Shown: positions 1 to 8,003 of the stretch, in pieces | Position numbering within the stretch: position 1 is the stretch's first letter | How the letters are laid out: each line of letters starts with the position of its first letter | Origin: Colwellia sp. | GTDB taxonomy: Bacteria; Pseudomonadota; Gammaproteobacteria; Enterobacterales; Alteromonadaceae | NCBI GenBank assembly: GCA_013215295.1 | Contig: JABSOZ010000019.1 | Coordinates: 1-64,000 of the forward strand | Direction: 5' to 3' | DNA length: 64,000 nt | Translations under genes and position numbers: made by a program | The notes under the pieces: model-generated | The model's input: only the letters and a program-made list of their open reading frames with translations | The model's database searches: none | Told to the model about the DNA's origin: nothing

Positions 1-2229
1 GATGAAGAGTATGAAGATCAATTTACGTTAAGAGATGTGGGTAACTCGCTTGATCGTAATAATGCTAAACGTGGCGCTTTTGCTGCTGCACTGCAATATC
101 AGCCAACGGATAATCTCAACATAGTTGCAGATGTGCTTTATACCCGTAGCGAAAACTACAATAATCGCTCAGGTGCGAAATATGACGTCGATAGGGCTCT
201 TACTAGGACGATTCTTTTTGCTCCTGATGCGATGATACTTGAGGACGGTGGTTTAGAGGATGCTGATTATCATAATACCTATGTGAATTTAGCCGGTGCT
301 CGCTGTATAGACGATGACGTGCAGATTGAGGGCTTTGATTGTTTGGATAGGACTGGTCAATTAAAAGATTTGCGTGAAGAATACCGTAATAATTTCCAAG
401 AATCTTGGTTAGGCGGTCTGAACATTGAGTATAATGTCGGTGCTTGGCAGGTTACTGGTGATCTTTACTACAATAAAATGTCGACTGAAGTTACTGAGGT
501 AAATGTTGAAGCCTTCTCGAGGGATTGGGAGCATGCCGTAGCATTAGATACACGTGGTGGTGGTTATGCTGATTTCAGCTATGACGCCAGTGACGTTGAC
601 CTTGATAATTTGCAAATTGAAAAACTACGTCTTAAACAACGTGTCAATGAAGGTGAACAATGGGGTGCGCGTTTAGACTTTGCCTATGAATTAGGTAATG
701 GCAATTTAGAGTCAGTACAGTTTGGTGTACGTTATAATACCGCTGAGTTTGACTATATTGAATCACAGGCTCCAGATTGGGGTTATGAACAACATACGGA
801 TCCATATCATGCAGCCTACACACCTGAAGGCGCTGCTGCTTATTCTGACTCTGTAGATGCTTTCACTGATGGAGTAGAAATTGATGGTTATAAAGATGCA
901 GTTTTCGGACAATATGTTTTACCTAACTTAGGTTTACAATCTGCTATTGATTATCTTGATAAAATTAATCATGCAGGTACGAAGGAATGGCCAGAAGACT
1001 ATGGTCCATGTGAAAATATAGGCAATGTTGGTCAATATGTAAATCTTGATGGACGTCCTACTGGTAAGATGTTGACCGACAACTGTCTTGAGCTTCCAGA
1101 AACGTTTAATGTTAAAGAAGATACAATAAATCTTTATGTAGCAGGGGACTTTAATTTTGATATTGGAGGTAACGACGTATTTATAACCGCTGGTTTACGT
1201 TATGTTTATACGGAAAATACCTCTGCTGGTGTTGTTACCGAGACTGTGTTAGTGGCGACAGATGACGACGACGGTGTAATAGAATATACAGCTGAAGCAT
1301 ATGCAGATCCAAACAATATCACAATAACCAGTAGTAGTTTCAATGAATTATTGCCAAGTATAAACCTTACAACAGATTTAACTGATACTCTTCAGTTGCG
1401 CCTTTCAGCAGCTAGATCACTCAGTCGTCCTGACTTGTTTGACATCACACCTCGTAACTCGATTAAATTTCCTGATGGTGAAGACATAGAGGCAGATTGG
1501 GATCAAGAGGAAACTTGTGAGGAGGAAACTTGTTCGATTGACAAAGGTAATGCAAATCTTAAGCCGTATACAGCGTGGAATTATGACCTAACATTAATGT
1601 GGCAAATGCCAACTGATGGTTTCATAGCGGCTAGTATTTATCATAAAGATATTAAAGACTTTATCTTTGAGTATACTTATGATTCGACTGAGATAGCTGA
1701 TTATGAAGGCATCAAATTTGAAGTTACACAGCCTATAAACTCAGGCGAAGCGACTGTTGATGGCTTTGAAATTGCATGGCACCAACCATTTACTTTCCTT
1801 CCAGCTCCGTTTGATGGACTTGGCATGCAACTTAACTATTCCTATACAGACAGTTCATTTTCAGGATTATCTGAAAATGAAGAACAGCTGTTTGGTGATT
1901 ATGGCTTGCCAGGATCATCTAAAAACAATGCCAATGCTGTACTGTACTTTGAAACAGATAGATTTTCAGCACGTATAGCTTATGTTTATCGTGATGCTTA
2001 TTTCAATAATTATACCGGTGGCACCAGCGATACACCAAGCTTCTATGATGACCAAGAAAAATTATCTGCGAGCATTTCATACAAAATCACTGATATGATC
2101 AAGGTAAAAGTTCAAGGGAATAATCTAACAGAGGATGATACAAGAGAGTTCTCGACATATGATACTTTACTTACTCGTTACACAACTAAACCTAAGTCAT
2201 ATTCGGTTAGTATAACAGCGAAGTTTTAA
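1..2229 (+). CDS. TonB-dependent receptor, C-terminal part (5' end outside window)
   Basis: This is the outer-membrane beta-barrel part of a TonB-dependent receptor that imports oligosaccharides. The reading frame is open from base 1, so the signal peptide, TonB box and plug lie upstream of the window. The GTG at 37 is not the real start. About 742 codons are present. They align along their whole length with the 990-residue receptor at 8004-10976: shared blocks include PTDNLNIVADVLYT, LKPYTAWNYD and the C-terminal SYSVSI.AKF, which ends in the aromatic Phe typical of outer-membrane proteins. By that comparison roughly 250 residues are missing. A strong terminator follows. Its location beside GH28 genes suggests pectin-derived oligogalacturonides as substrate; that is inference. 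Confidence 0.93.
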   Translation, partial: DEEYEDQFTLRDVGNSLDRNNAKRGAFAAALQYQPTDNLNIVADVLYTRSENYNNRSGAKYDVDRALTRTILFAPDAMILEDGGLEDADYHNTYVNLAGARCIDDDVQIEGFDCLDRTGQLKDLREEYRNNFQESWLGGLNIEYNVGAWQVTGDLYYNKMSTEVTEVNVEAFSRDWEHAVALDTRGGGYADFSYDASDVDLDNLQIEKLRLKQRVNEGEQWGARLDFAYELGNGNLESVQFGVRYNTAEFDYIESQAPDWGYEQHTDPYHAAYTPEGAAAYSDSVDAFTDGVEIDGYKDAVFGQYVLPNLGLQSAIDYLDKINHAGTKEWPEDYGPCENIGNVGQYVNLDGRPTGKMLTDNCLELPETFNVKEDTINLYVAGDFNFDIGGNDVFITAGLRYVYTENTSAGVVTETVLVATDDDDGVIEYTAEAYADPNNITITSSSFNELLPSINLTTDLTDTLQLRLSAARSLSRPDLFDITPRNSIKFPDGEDIEADWDQEETCEEETCSIDKGNANLKPYTAWNYDLTLMWQMPTDGFIAASIYHKDIKDFIFEYTYDSTEIADYEGIKFEVTQPINSGEATVDGFEIAWHQPFTFLPAPFDGLGMQLNYSYTDSSFSGLSENEEQLFGDYGLPGSSKNNANAVLYFETDRFSARIAYVYRDAYFNNYTGGTSDTPSFYDDQEKLSASISYKITDMIKVKVQGNNLTEDDTREFSTYDTLLTRYTTKPKSYSVSITAKF

Positions 2230-2285
2230 TCTGAAATTAGGTTAAAACAGTGTTTTCCTGATATAGGTTGACACTTATTTACTAG

Positions 2286-2318
2286 AACGCCTGATGAATT
2301 TCATCAGGCGTTTTTTAT
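2286..2318 (+). terminator. Rho-independent terminator of the TonB receptor gene
   Basis: Perfect 13-bp inverted repeat (2286-2298 and 2300-2312) containing CGCCTGATGA/TCATCAGGCG, followed by a T-rich run, 57 bases after the receptor stop codon. A second small hairpin (AAGGCC/GGCCTT) follows at 2322-2339. Confidence 0.9.
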
Positions 2319-2388
2319 TTTAAGGCCATATGCGGCCTTCGTGATCGATTAGCACAGGCAACAATCAATGCATCGAATATGATGGCTT

Positions 2389-2553
2389 ATAATACCAAAT
2401 GCATTAAATAAGTGATCTTTTTAAGGCGGTCTAAATATCCAACAACTGCGTTGCTTTCAATCACAATAGCCCGCTATTGCTCAATCAAGCGCCTTGTTGT
2501 TGAAAATTTATCCACGCTTAAAACTGATCACTAACTTAATGCAGTTGGTATAA
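2389..2553. repeat. MITE-like imperfect palindromic repeat element (~165 bp)
   Basis: The ends are inverted repeats of about 28 bp: TACCAAATGCATTAAATAAG near 2393-2412 against CTAACTTAATGCAGTTGGTA at 2531-2550. The inner arms also pair imperfectly (CAACAACTGCGTTGC against CGCCTTGTTGTTG), so the whole unit can fold into one long hairpin. It has no coding capacity. The TTATACCAA...TTGGTATAA termini look like small dispersed repeats of Alteromonadales genomes; that is from memory. It fills most of the gap between the receptor and the GH28 gene. Confidence 0.7.
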
Positions 2554-2624
2554 GTAAAATACACAACCAGATAAGATGATCGAGTCTAACTCCCTATGTT
2601 GTGAACTATTTGACAGGAATTAAT

Positions 2625-4202
2625 ATGGATACCAAATATTCAAGAAGAACTTTTCTCACCTCCGCCGGCGTGCTGGCTGCAGGATCACTCTTTACGGCAC
2701 CTTTAAGAGCCGCACTAGGTAGTGCTGAAAAAAATATAATTGTAGCGCTAGACCCAAGCAATGGCTATTCAGGCTGGCAGCCAGGGCAAGCGATCCCAGA
2801 AAAAATTGCGCCGATCAAGGCGCCTTTTGCCATGCCACAGCTTTCAAGGCCAACATTCAAAAATGTTGACTTTAACATTGTCGACTATGGTGCGGTAAAA
2901 TCTACGTGGGGCGCTAAGGATCAAATACTATGCAGCGAAGCGATCAGTAAAGCGATTGACGCCTGCCATAAAAGCGGTGGCGGCCGGGTAGTGGTCCCCA
3001 AAGGGGATTGGGTTACCGGCGCGGTGCACCTAAAAAGTAACGTCAATTTTCATTTGCAAGCGGGCGCCACCCTTCATTTTAGCGACAACCCACAGGATTA
3101 TCTGCCCATGGTGCATGTGAGATGGGATGGGGTAGAGTGTTTCAACTATTCTCCGCTCATTTATGCAGCAAACTGTGAAAACATTGGCATTACCGGTAGT
3201 GGTACGCTAAATGGTCATGGTGACAAGTGGTGGCCGTGGAAGTATAAAAAAGACCATGATCGTGAAATGGCGGCAAGCCAGCCTCTTGATAAACGCGAAT
3301 TTGGGCTAAAGGGCGGTGTTACCTCTCAGCGCCCAGTACTACTGTGTCCGTGGAAGTCAAAAAACGTATTGATAGAAGGTGTTACTTTGATTGATCCACC
3401 TCACTGGACAGTGCAACCGGTCTACTGTGAAAATGTGATCATTCGCGGCATTAGCATTAATAGCCGCCGCGGCCATAACGGCGATGGCATCGATGTTGAT
3501 TCGTGTAAAAATGTACTGATTGAATATAACGACCTGCAAACCAACGATGACGCCGTTTGCTTGAAGTCTGGCCTTAATCAAGATGGCATTGAAATCGGTA
3601 TCCCCTGTGAAAATGTAGTGGTACGCCACTTTGTGGCTCGCAACGTGATCACCGGCAGTGGCGGCATTGTCATCGGTAGTGAGATGTCTGGTGGTGTACG
3701 CAATATTTATGTACACGAAGCATTGTTTGAAGATTGCGATCGAGGCATCCGCATGAAGAGCACCCGTGGCCGAGGTGGGATTGTAGAAAACATCTATTTT
3801 GAAAATCTAATCTTGACCAGGATCCGCGATGAAGCGTTTAATTTGAATACAGCATACGGAGGTGGCAACGTTGGCCCCGCGCCACTGTTCCGTAATATTG
3901 AGTTAAAAAACATTCAAGCGCATGATGTAAACTGTCCGATCAGCTTGATCGGTTTGGCAGATGTTAATTTAGAGGCACTCTCCGTCAAAGATTGCACCTT
4001 TACTCACTGCGCAACGACTGCAGTGATCCAGCATGCAAAAGACCTTAATTTTGAAAACGTGACGATTTCTAGCGCTGATAAAATGACTCAGTCACTGCAA
4101 CTAAACAATGTGTCCAACTCGACATTCACCGGTATGAAACTTAATCAAGATGTCATCATGGCAGAATGCTCAAACATCCAGTTTGAATCTTCGATAGCAT
4201 AA
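2625..4202 (+). CDS. GH28 family exo-polygalacturonase-like enzyme, Tat-exported
   Basis: Secreted right-handed beta-helix glycoside hydrolase of family 28 (525 aa), expected to hydrolyse polygalacturonate or related pectin chains in the periplasm. I chose the ATG at 2625 over the GTG at 2601 because ACAGGA lies 8 bases before it and the protein then opens with a clean twin-arginine signal (SRRTFL, residues 6-11). GH28 landmarks: NGDGID at 285-290, NDDAVCLKSG from 307, GSEMSGG from 351 and RMKSTRGRGG from 375. The usual G-H-G before the GSE block reads SGG (345-347) here, so the conserved His is replaced by Ser. Base composition is visibly more GC-rich than that of the receptors around it, which may reflect separate acquisition. 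Confidence 0.92.
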   Translation: MDTKYSRRTFLTSAGVLAAGSLFTAPLRAALGSAEKNIIVALDPSNGYSGWQPGQAIPEKIAPIKAPFAMPQLSRPTFKNVDFNIVDYGAVKSTWGAKDQILCSEAISKAIDACHKSGGGRVVVPKGDWVTGAVHLKSNVNFHLQAGATLHFSDNPQDYLPMVHVRWDGVECFNYSPLIYAANCENIGITGSGTLNGHGDKWWPWKYKKDHDREMAASQPLDKREFGLKGGVTSQRPVLLCPWKSKNVLIEGVTLIDPPHWTVQPVYCENVIIRGISINSRRGHNGDGIDVDSCKNVLIEYNDLQTNDDAVCLKSGLNQDGIEIGIPCENVVVRHFVARNVITGSGGIVIGSEMSGGVRNIYVHEALFEDCDRGIRMKSTRGRGGIVENIYFENLILTRIRDEAFNLNTAYGGGNVGPAPLFRNIELKNIQAHDVNCPISLIGLADVNLEALSVKDCTFTHCATTAVIQHAKDLNFENVTISSADKMTQSLQLNNVSNSTFTGMKLNQDVIMAECSNIQFESSIA

Positions 4203-4228
4203 ATAATTTAAAAACGTACTAGAAAAAT

Positions 4229-4252
4229 CCCGGTTAGTTATCACTAGCCGGG
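4229..4252. terminator. Hairpin after GH28 gene, possible terminator
   Basis: CCCGGTTAGT (4229-4238) pairs with ACTAGCCGGG (4243-4252), 27 bases after the GH28 stop. There is no T-run on the + strand, while the minus strand has ATTTTTC after the stem, so its direction is unclear. Confidence 0.4.
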
Positions 4253-4308
4253 AATCGGGTTTGCTCCATTGCGAGGCAAAAATTTTGATTGAAATCGAGG
4301 GGGATTTC

Positions 4309-5385
4309 GTGAATAAATACTTTTATTGCCTTATTGGGGGCGTATGCGCACTGACACTTGTTGCTTGTGGCGGAGATGGCGGAGGGACACCACCGACACC
4401 AGCGGCTAATCAAACGCCGACTGCTAATGCTGGTGCTGACCAAGAAGTTAATAGTCAAGTATTGGTCACTTTATCGGGTAGTGGAGCAGATACCGATGGC
4501 AGCATCACCAGTTATATCTGGACGCAAACGAGTGGAACATCGGTAACAATAAACAATGCCAGTACTGCAACAGCCAATTTCACTTCGCCAACTTTAACAA
4601 GCTCAGAGTCGTTAATTTTTAAGTTAACGGTTAGTGATAATGACGGTGCAAGCCAAAGTGATAGTGTTAGCATAATCGTAAATGCAGAAACAGAAGATAT
4701 AAATAGCTACGTTCAGTGGCGATATGATGCCCAAAGTTGTGCATCTGTATCATGGGTGGACTGCCAAATAGATTTTTCTAGTGCAATTCAATTAGACGAT
4801 TTTGAATCTTGGGTTATCGCATTTAGGACAGGAGGAAGCAAAGATGATGATAATAATGATGGGTTTACAATTTCAGACATTGGTAATAGCCAGGCTCTTA
4901 TCGCTACTCAAACGGATACAAGGGATCCAGGTGGTAGCCGCAGAACATAAGCCAAAATAGCTTTAATTCCTGTAGGTGATTACAGAGTATCATTTAAACT
5001 TTTTATCGAAACACTACCTGACGGTTTTGATACGACTATATCGCAAATAAAATGTGGTTCAGGAAAGCCACCGATAAACGTTAAATTAACAGCTGGAGGA
5101 GGTGTTCGTATTAAAAGTGGAGGGAATACTCCACTTTCAGATACCCCTGGCTATTTACTGGAAGGCTGGCACGATATTGAATATACCATTGAAAATTCAC
5201 GACAACATCTATCGCTTAATATAGATGGAAATATTCTGGACATAGATAATAGTCAATCGGTCACTGATTGTAGTCTTATTGATGACGCTGGCCCTGATTA
5301 TTACCTAAAAATAGGTTTGTACGAGTCCGATGTTCCTCCTGGATATCGCATTGGTTATCAGAACTTAACACTCAAACAACTATAA
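4309..5385 (+). pseudogene. Nonsense-interrupted lipoprotein with PKD/REJ-like domain and polysaccharide-lyase-like domain
   Basis: The first part (GTG at 4309, preceded by GAGGGGGA) encodes a lipoprotein signal ending in LVACGG and then one PKD/REJ-like Ig domain (TPTANAGADQEV...LTVSDNDGA). A TAA at 4948-4950 stops it. The same frame then stays open for another 144 codons to 5385, and those codons encode a continuous, well-formed domain: GDYRVSFKLFIETLPDGFD, GWHDIEYTIENS, LNIDGNILDID and DYYLKIGLYES. This resembles the jelly-roll of heparin-lyase-type polysaccharide lyases (PF14099-like). The reading frame never shifts, so one substitution explains the break. It could also be a sequencing error or a very recent loss. 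The original role was probably a surface polysaccharide lyase for the pectin locus. Confidence 0.8.
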
Positions 5386-5431
5386 ACACCATCGTCTGCC
5401 ATCGTATAAGTTGGCAAAGCTATTTATCTGA

Positions 5432-5474
5432 TGTATTTTCTATTATTAATGTTTTTGGATGTCCCATCTATTTC
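5432..5474 (+). repeat. Right-end remnant of RAYT-type element
   Basis: TCTATTATTAATGTTTTTGG followed by ATGTCCCATCTATTT matches the right ends at 11289-11326 and 13256-13290. A partial second copy (TTTGGATGTCCGATCTATTT) follows at 5477-5496. The left end and gene are missing here. The sequence sits directly before the operator-promoter at 5509. Confidence 0.6.
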
Positions 5475-5508
5475 TATTTGGATGTCCGATCTATTTCTTT
5501 ATCTAATC

Positions 5509-5539
5509 ATTGACACCGGTGTCAATTGTTGGGTAGTAT
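5509..5539 (+). promoter_or_regulatory. Palindromic operator overlapping promoter -35 (copy 1)
   Basis: ATTGACACCGGTGTCAAT (5509-5526) is a perfect 18-bp palindrome. Its TTGACA (5510-5515) is a consensus -35 box, and TAGTAT (5534-5539) follows after exactly 18 bp as the -10 box. A dimeric repressor bound here would cover the -35. The outer arms are not palindromic in this copy. It drives the binding-protein gene at 5637. Confidence 0.75.
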
Positions 5540-5636
5540 TAGAAAATAGAGACTGTACTGATAAAACGGTTTTAACTATGGAAGGCTATTTAATTAAATA
5601 TCAATAACATTTTAAATTTTATGAGGAACAGGCAAT

Positions 5637-6545
5637 ATGTTTAATATCTATAGTACTTACCATTCGAAGACAACATGCTTTAGTAGCCAAACACATATAA
5701 TCAACCTTTTATTGATGTTAATTCTTATCTTACCATCGGTTAGTTTTGCTAAGACAATAAATTTTTACATCGAAGAAGCCTCACTTGAAAAATACAATAA
5801 AGATATTCTTTCAATGGCATTGCGTAATGTTGATTCAGCAAAGTTCACCCTGAATCAAATATCAGGGAAACTAACGCGTGCACAAGCTTTTAATAAAATG
5901 GAAAGTGGTGAAATTGATTTGATGTGGCTTAGCACTAACGAAGAATTAGAAGAAAGGTTTATCCCTATTCGAGTGCCAATGCTTAAAGGCTTAATGAGCT
6001 ATCGTACCTTGATGATAAGGGAGGGCAGCGAAAACAAATTTTATGGCGTTAATAACTTAGAGCAGCTTAAATCATTAAAAGCCGGTGTTGGCCGCTTTTG
6101 GACCACAACGAAAGTATTTAATGCTGAACGTTTAAATACGGTATTAACAACGAAACCAGCCAATTTATACCCAATGCTCGAAGGAGGACGTTTTGACTAT
6201 ATTCCTCGTGGTTTGATGGAGATTTTACCAGAACTAAAAACATATGCAGAATATCCGCTTAAGTTACAAACCGATATTTTACTACACCTGCCCACTGTAA
6301 TTTATCCTTTTGTTAGTAAAGAAAATCCTGCATTAGCAAAAATAATTGAAACGGGTATGCTAAAAGCAATTGATAATGGCGAGTTTGATCAGGTTTTTGA
6401 AACTACGACAGTCTATAAAGATTCAATGAATCTAATTAGCATGCATAAGTGGAATGTTATTCCTATAAAAAACAATTTATTACCTAATAAAACCCCTCTG
6501 TCAGAAAAAAAGTTATGGCTAGATTTGGGTGAATATATTCAATAA
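5637..6545 (+). CDS. Periplasmic solute-binding protein (type 2, family 3-like)
   Basis: Secreted protein of 302 aa, preceded by the ribosome site GAGGAACAGG. An unusually long N-terminus (about 20 residues) precedes the hydrophobic core, with likely cleavage after SFA near residue 38. The rest reads like a two-lobed periplasmic binding fold: an early FYIEEAS strand, ...MESGEIDLMWLSTNEE (the usual G..D......T..R region) and LKAGVGRFW...LEGGRFDYIPRG in the hinge and second lobe. No transporter genes are nearby, so it may capture a pectin breakdown product or present a ligand to one of the sCache chemoreceptors that share its operator type; both roles are guesses. It has its own promoter and operator at 5509-5539. 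Confidence 0.75.
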   Translation: MFNIYSTYHSKTTCFSSQTHIINLLLMLILILPSVSFAKTINFYIEEASLEKYNKDILSMALRNVDSAKFTLNQISGKLTRAQAFNKMESGEIDLMWLSTNEELEERFIPIRVPMLKGLMSYRTLMIREGSENKFYGVNNLEQLKSLKAGVGRFWTTTKVFNAERLNTVLTTKPANLYPMLEGGRFDYIPRGLMEILPELKTYAEYPLKLQTDILLHLPTVIYPFVSKENPALAKIIETGMLKAIDNGEFDQVFETTTVYKDSMNLISMHKWNVIPIKNNLLPNKTPLSEKKLWLDLGEYIQ

Positions 6546-6562
6546 TTAATGTTAACAACCTT

Positions 6563-6580
6563 GGGATGTATCAACATCCC
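6563..6580. other. Small intergenic hairpin
   Basis: GGGATGT (6563-6569) pairs with ACATCCC (6574-6580) in the 138-bp gap after the binding-protein gene. There is no T-run, so at most it is a weak terminator. It carries the GGATGTCCC-type core of the nearby RAYT ends and could be a relic of one. Confidence 0.35.
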
Positions 6581-6683
6581 ACACCTCTATATAGAAGGTG
6601 CTAAGAGGAAGAAGGTACAACAAAATAGTTACAAGACACAATATCGAATCAAGTAACTAATCATTGGCTAAATAAGTAATAGC

Positions 6684-7577
6684 ATGAAATTATTACCCCT
6701 TATATCACTCATTACAATAGCAATGTGCCAGGTGGCGTGTCAGCACATTGCCGCAGACACCAACGCCGCAGACACCACGGACACCAGGATCCATGTGGTG
6801 AAACACCCAGATGGCGTGTGGATCATGGAAGGTGAGCGTAAGGTTTTCTTTTATCGTACAGACGGCACCACAGGTCCGGCAAAACGCGCAGGACGCAATC
6901 ATTACATTCATCCCTTGATGGCACCGGATGGAAAAACTGTGATCACCGCAGATTCACCTGGCGATCACCTTCATCAGCGCGGTATTTTTTGGGGATGGAG
7001 CGAGGTGTTCGCACACGGTATAAAGGTTGCCGATGGATGGAAGCAGGTTGATATAAGTTGGCAGATAAAATCGGTCACTTTCGACGAACAAAGCGATACC
7101 CTTGATATAAAAGTTAATTGGCTGACTGGCAAGGCAGAACAAGCGATTGTAGCTGAGCATATGCGCATTGGTATTTCAAAAACCGTTGGCGGTGAGCAGA
7201 AATTGACATTTGACGTTAGCTTGAAAGCCCTGGTCGACGGTGTCTCTATTGCTGGTGTGCAAAATAAAAAGCAATACGGTGGGTTTTCAGCGCGGCTGAT
7301 CAATGCGCGTTACATGACTTTTTCAAGTGACGGTAATACATTAAAACCAACCACTGCTTTTATCGAAGCAGGCACATCGATGAATATTGAATATAGTGGC
7401 TCTAGTGGGTTGCCTGGTGTGAAGATCAGCTGTGAAGCCGAAGGTAAGCCGATTAATAACTGGATCATCCGCAATATTGAGAGCATGCAAAATTGCGTAT
7501 GGCCCGGGCGCGAACATAAGGCTCTTGTAAAAGGTGAGGTGACGCACCTACGTGCGTCCCTTACATTATCCCAGTAA
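6684..7577 (+). CDS. DUF6807 (PmoA-like) family lipoprotein
   Basis: Lipoprotein of 297 aa (lipobox QVAC, Cys19). It has the family signature DSPGDHLHQRGIFWGW (residues about 91-106), equivalent to the P.DH.H.RGL..W block of the PmoA/DUF6807 family, and a C-terminal NCVWPGREHKAL. These proteins are common in polysaccharide-utilisation loci of marine bacteria and Planctomycetes, but I know no proven activity, so the function is left open. A low-complexity A-rich stretch follows the stop. The gene is more GC-rich than the receptors beside it, like the GH28 gene at 2625, which hints at a shared origin of these two. Confidence 0.8.
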   Translation: MKLLPLISLITIAMCQVACQHIAADTNAADTTDTRIHVVKHPDGVWIMEGERKVFFYRTDGTTGPAKRAGRNHYIHPLMAPDGKTVITADSPGDHLHQRGIFWGWSEVFAHGIKVADGWKQVDISWQIKSVTFDEQSDTLDIKVNWLTGKAEQAIVAEHMRIGISKTVGGEQKLTFDVSLKALVDGVSIAGVQNKKQYGGFSARLINARYMTFSSDGNTLKPTTAFIEAGTSMNIEYSGSSGLPGVKISCEAEGKPINNWIIRNIESMQNCVWPGREHKALVKGEVTHLRASLTLSQ

Positions 7578-7621
7578 AAAATAAGTAAAGAAAAAAATAA
7601 AAATAAGAAATAAAAATAAGG

Positions 7622-7933
7622 CAAAAATAAGGGACATTCATAAACTTTTGATTAAACCACTCCTTTTTACTATTGTTAATTACCACCAACAAAAAGGTGT
7701 TCAACATGACTCAAGCGCGCAGCAAACAAGTTTCCCTTCAAGATACCCGTTATTACCACTTAATCTCTCGTTGTGTACGTCGCGCCTATCTCTGCGGCGA
7801 AGACAATCACAGCAAATAAAGTTATGAACACCGTCGGCAATGGATGGTAGACCGCATTCGTTTTTTAAGTTTAATTGACACCGTGTCTTGGTTGTTAGCT
7901 GATACGACTTGCAATCAAATAATGAATGGATAA
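7622..7933 (+). pseudogene. RAYT (REP-associated tyrosine transposase) remnant
   Basis: The left end AATAAGGGACATTCATAAAC (7627-7646) is followed by a coding remnant from ATG 7706 with the typical start of Y1/HUH transposases of this family ([37 protein letters not shown]). An in-frame TAA occurs at codon 38 (7817-7819). Similarity is lost after RIRFLSL near 7870, before the His-hydrophobic-His motif and the catalytic Tyr. It is non-functional debris filling the 426-bp gap upstream of the TonB receptor gene. A second copy is at 11057-11327. Confidence 0.75.
7875..7904 (+). promoter_or_regulatory. Possible degenerate copy of the TTGACACCGGTGTCAA operator-promoter
   Basis: TTGACACCGTGTC (7875-7887) equals the operator core of this locus with one central G missing; CTGATA at 7899-7904 lies 18 bp after TTGACA. 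It begins where RAYT similarity ends, 100 bp before the receptor start. It may be the receptor promoter with an altered operator, or chance. Confidence 0.35.
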
Positions 7934-8003
7934 AAAGCCTTAGTGTTGGAAAATTACAAGTTTAACTATAAGTAATTAATATAAATCCAAGGGGAAGAGT
8001 AGA

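Noticed and set aside
2601-2624. GTG at 2601 as start of the first GH28 gene
   Set aside because: The ribosome site ACAGGA lies after it and the Tat signal begins properly at ATG 2625.
6705-7624. Several minus-strand frames opposite the DUF6807 gene (68-109 codons)
   Set aside because: They overlap a well-supported gene, lack ribosome sites and have the unusual composition of antisense shadows in a GC-richer gene.
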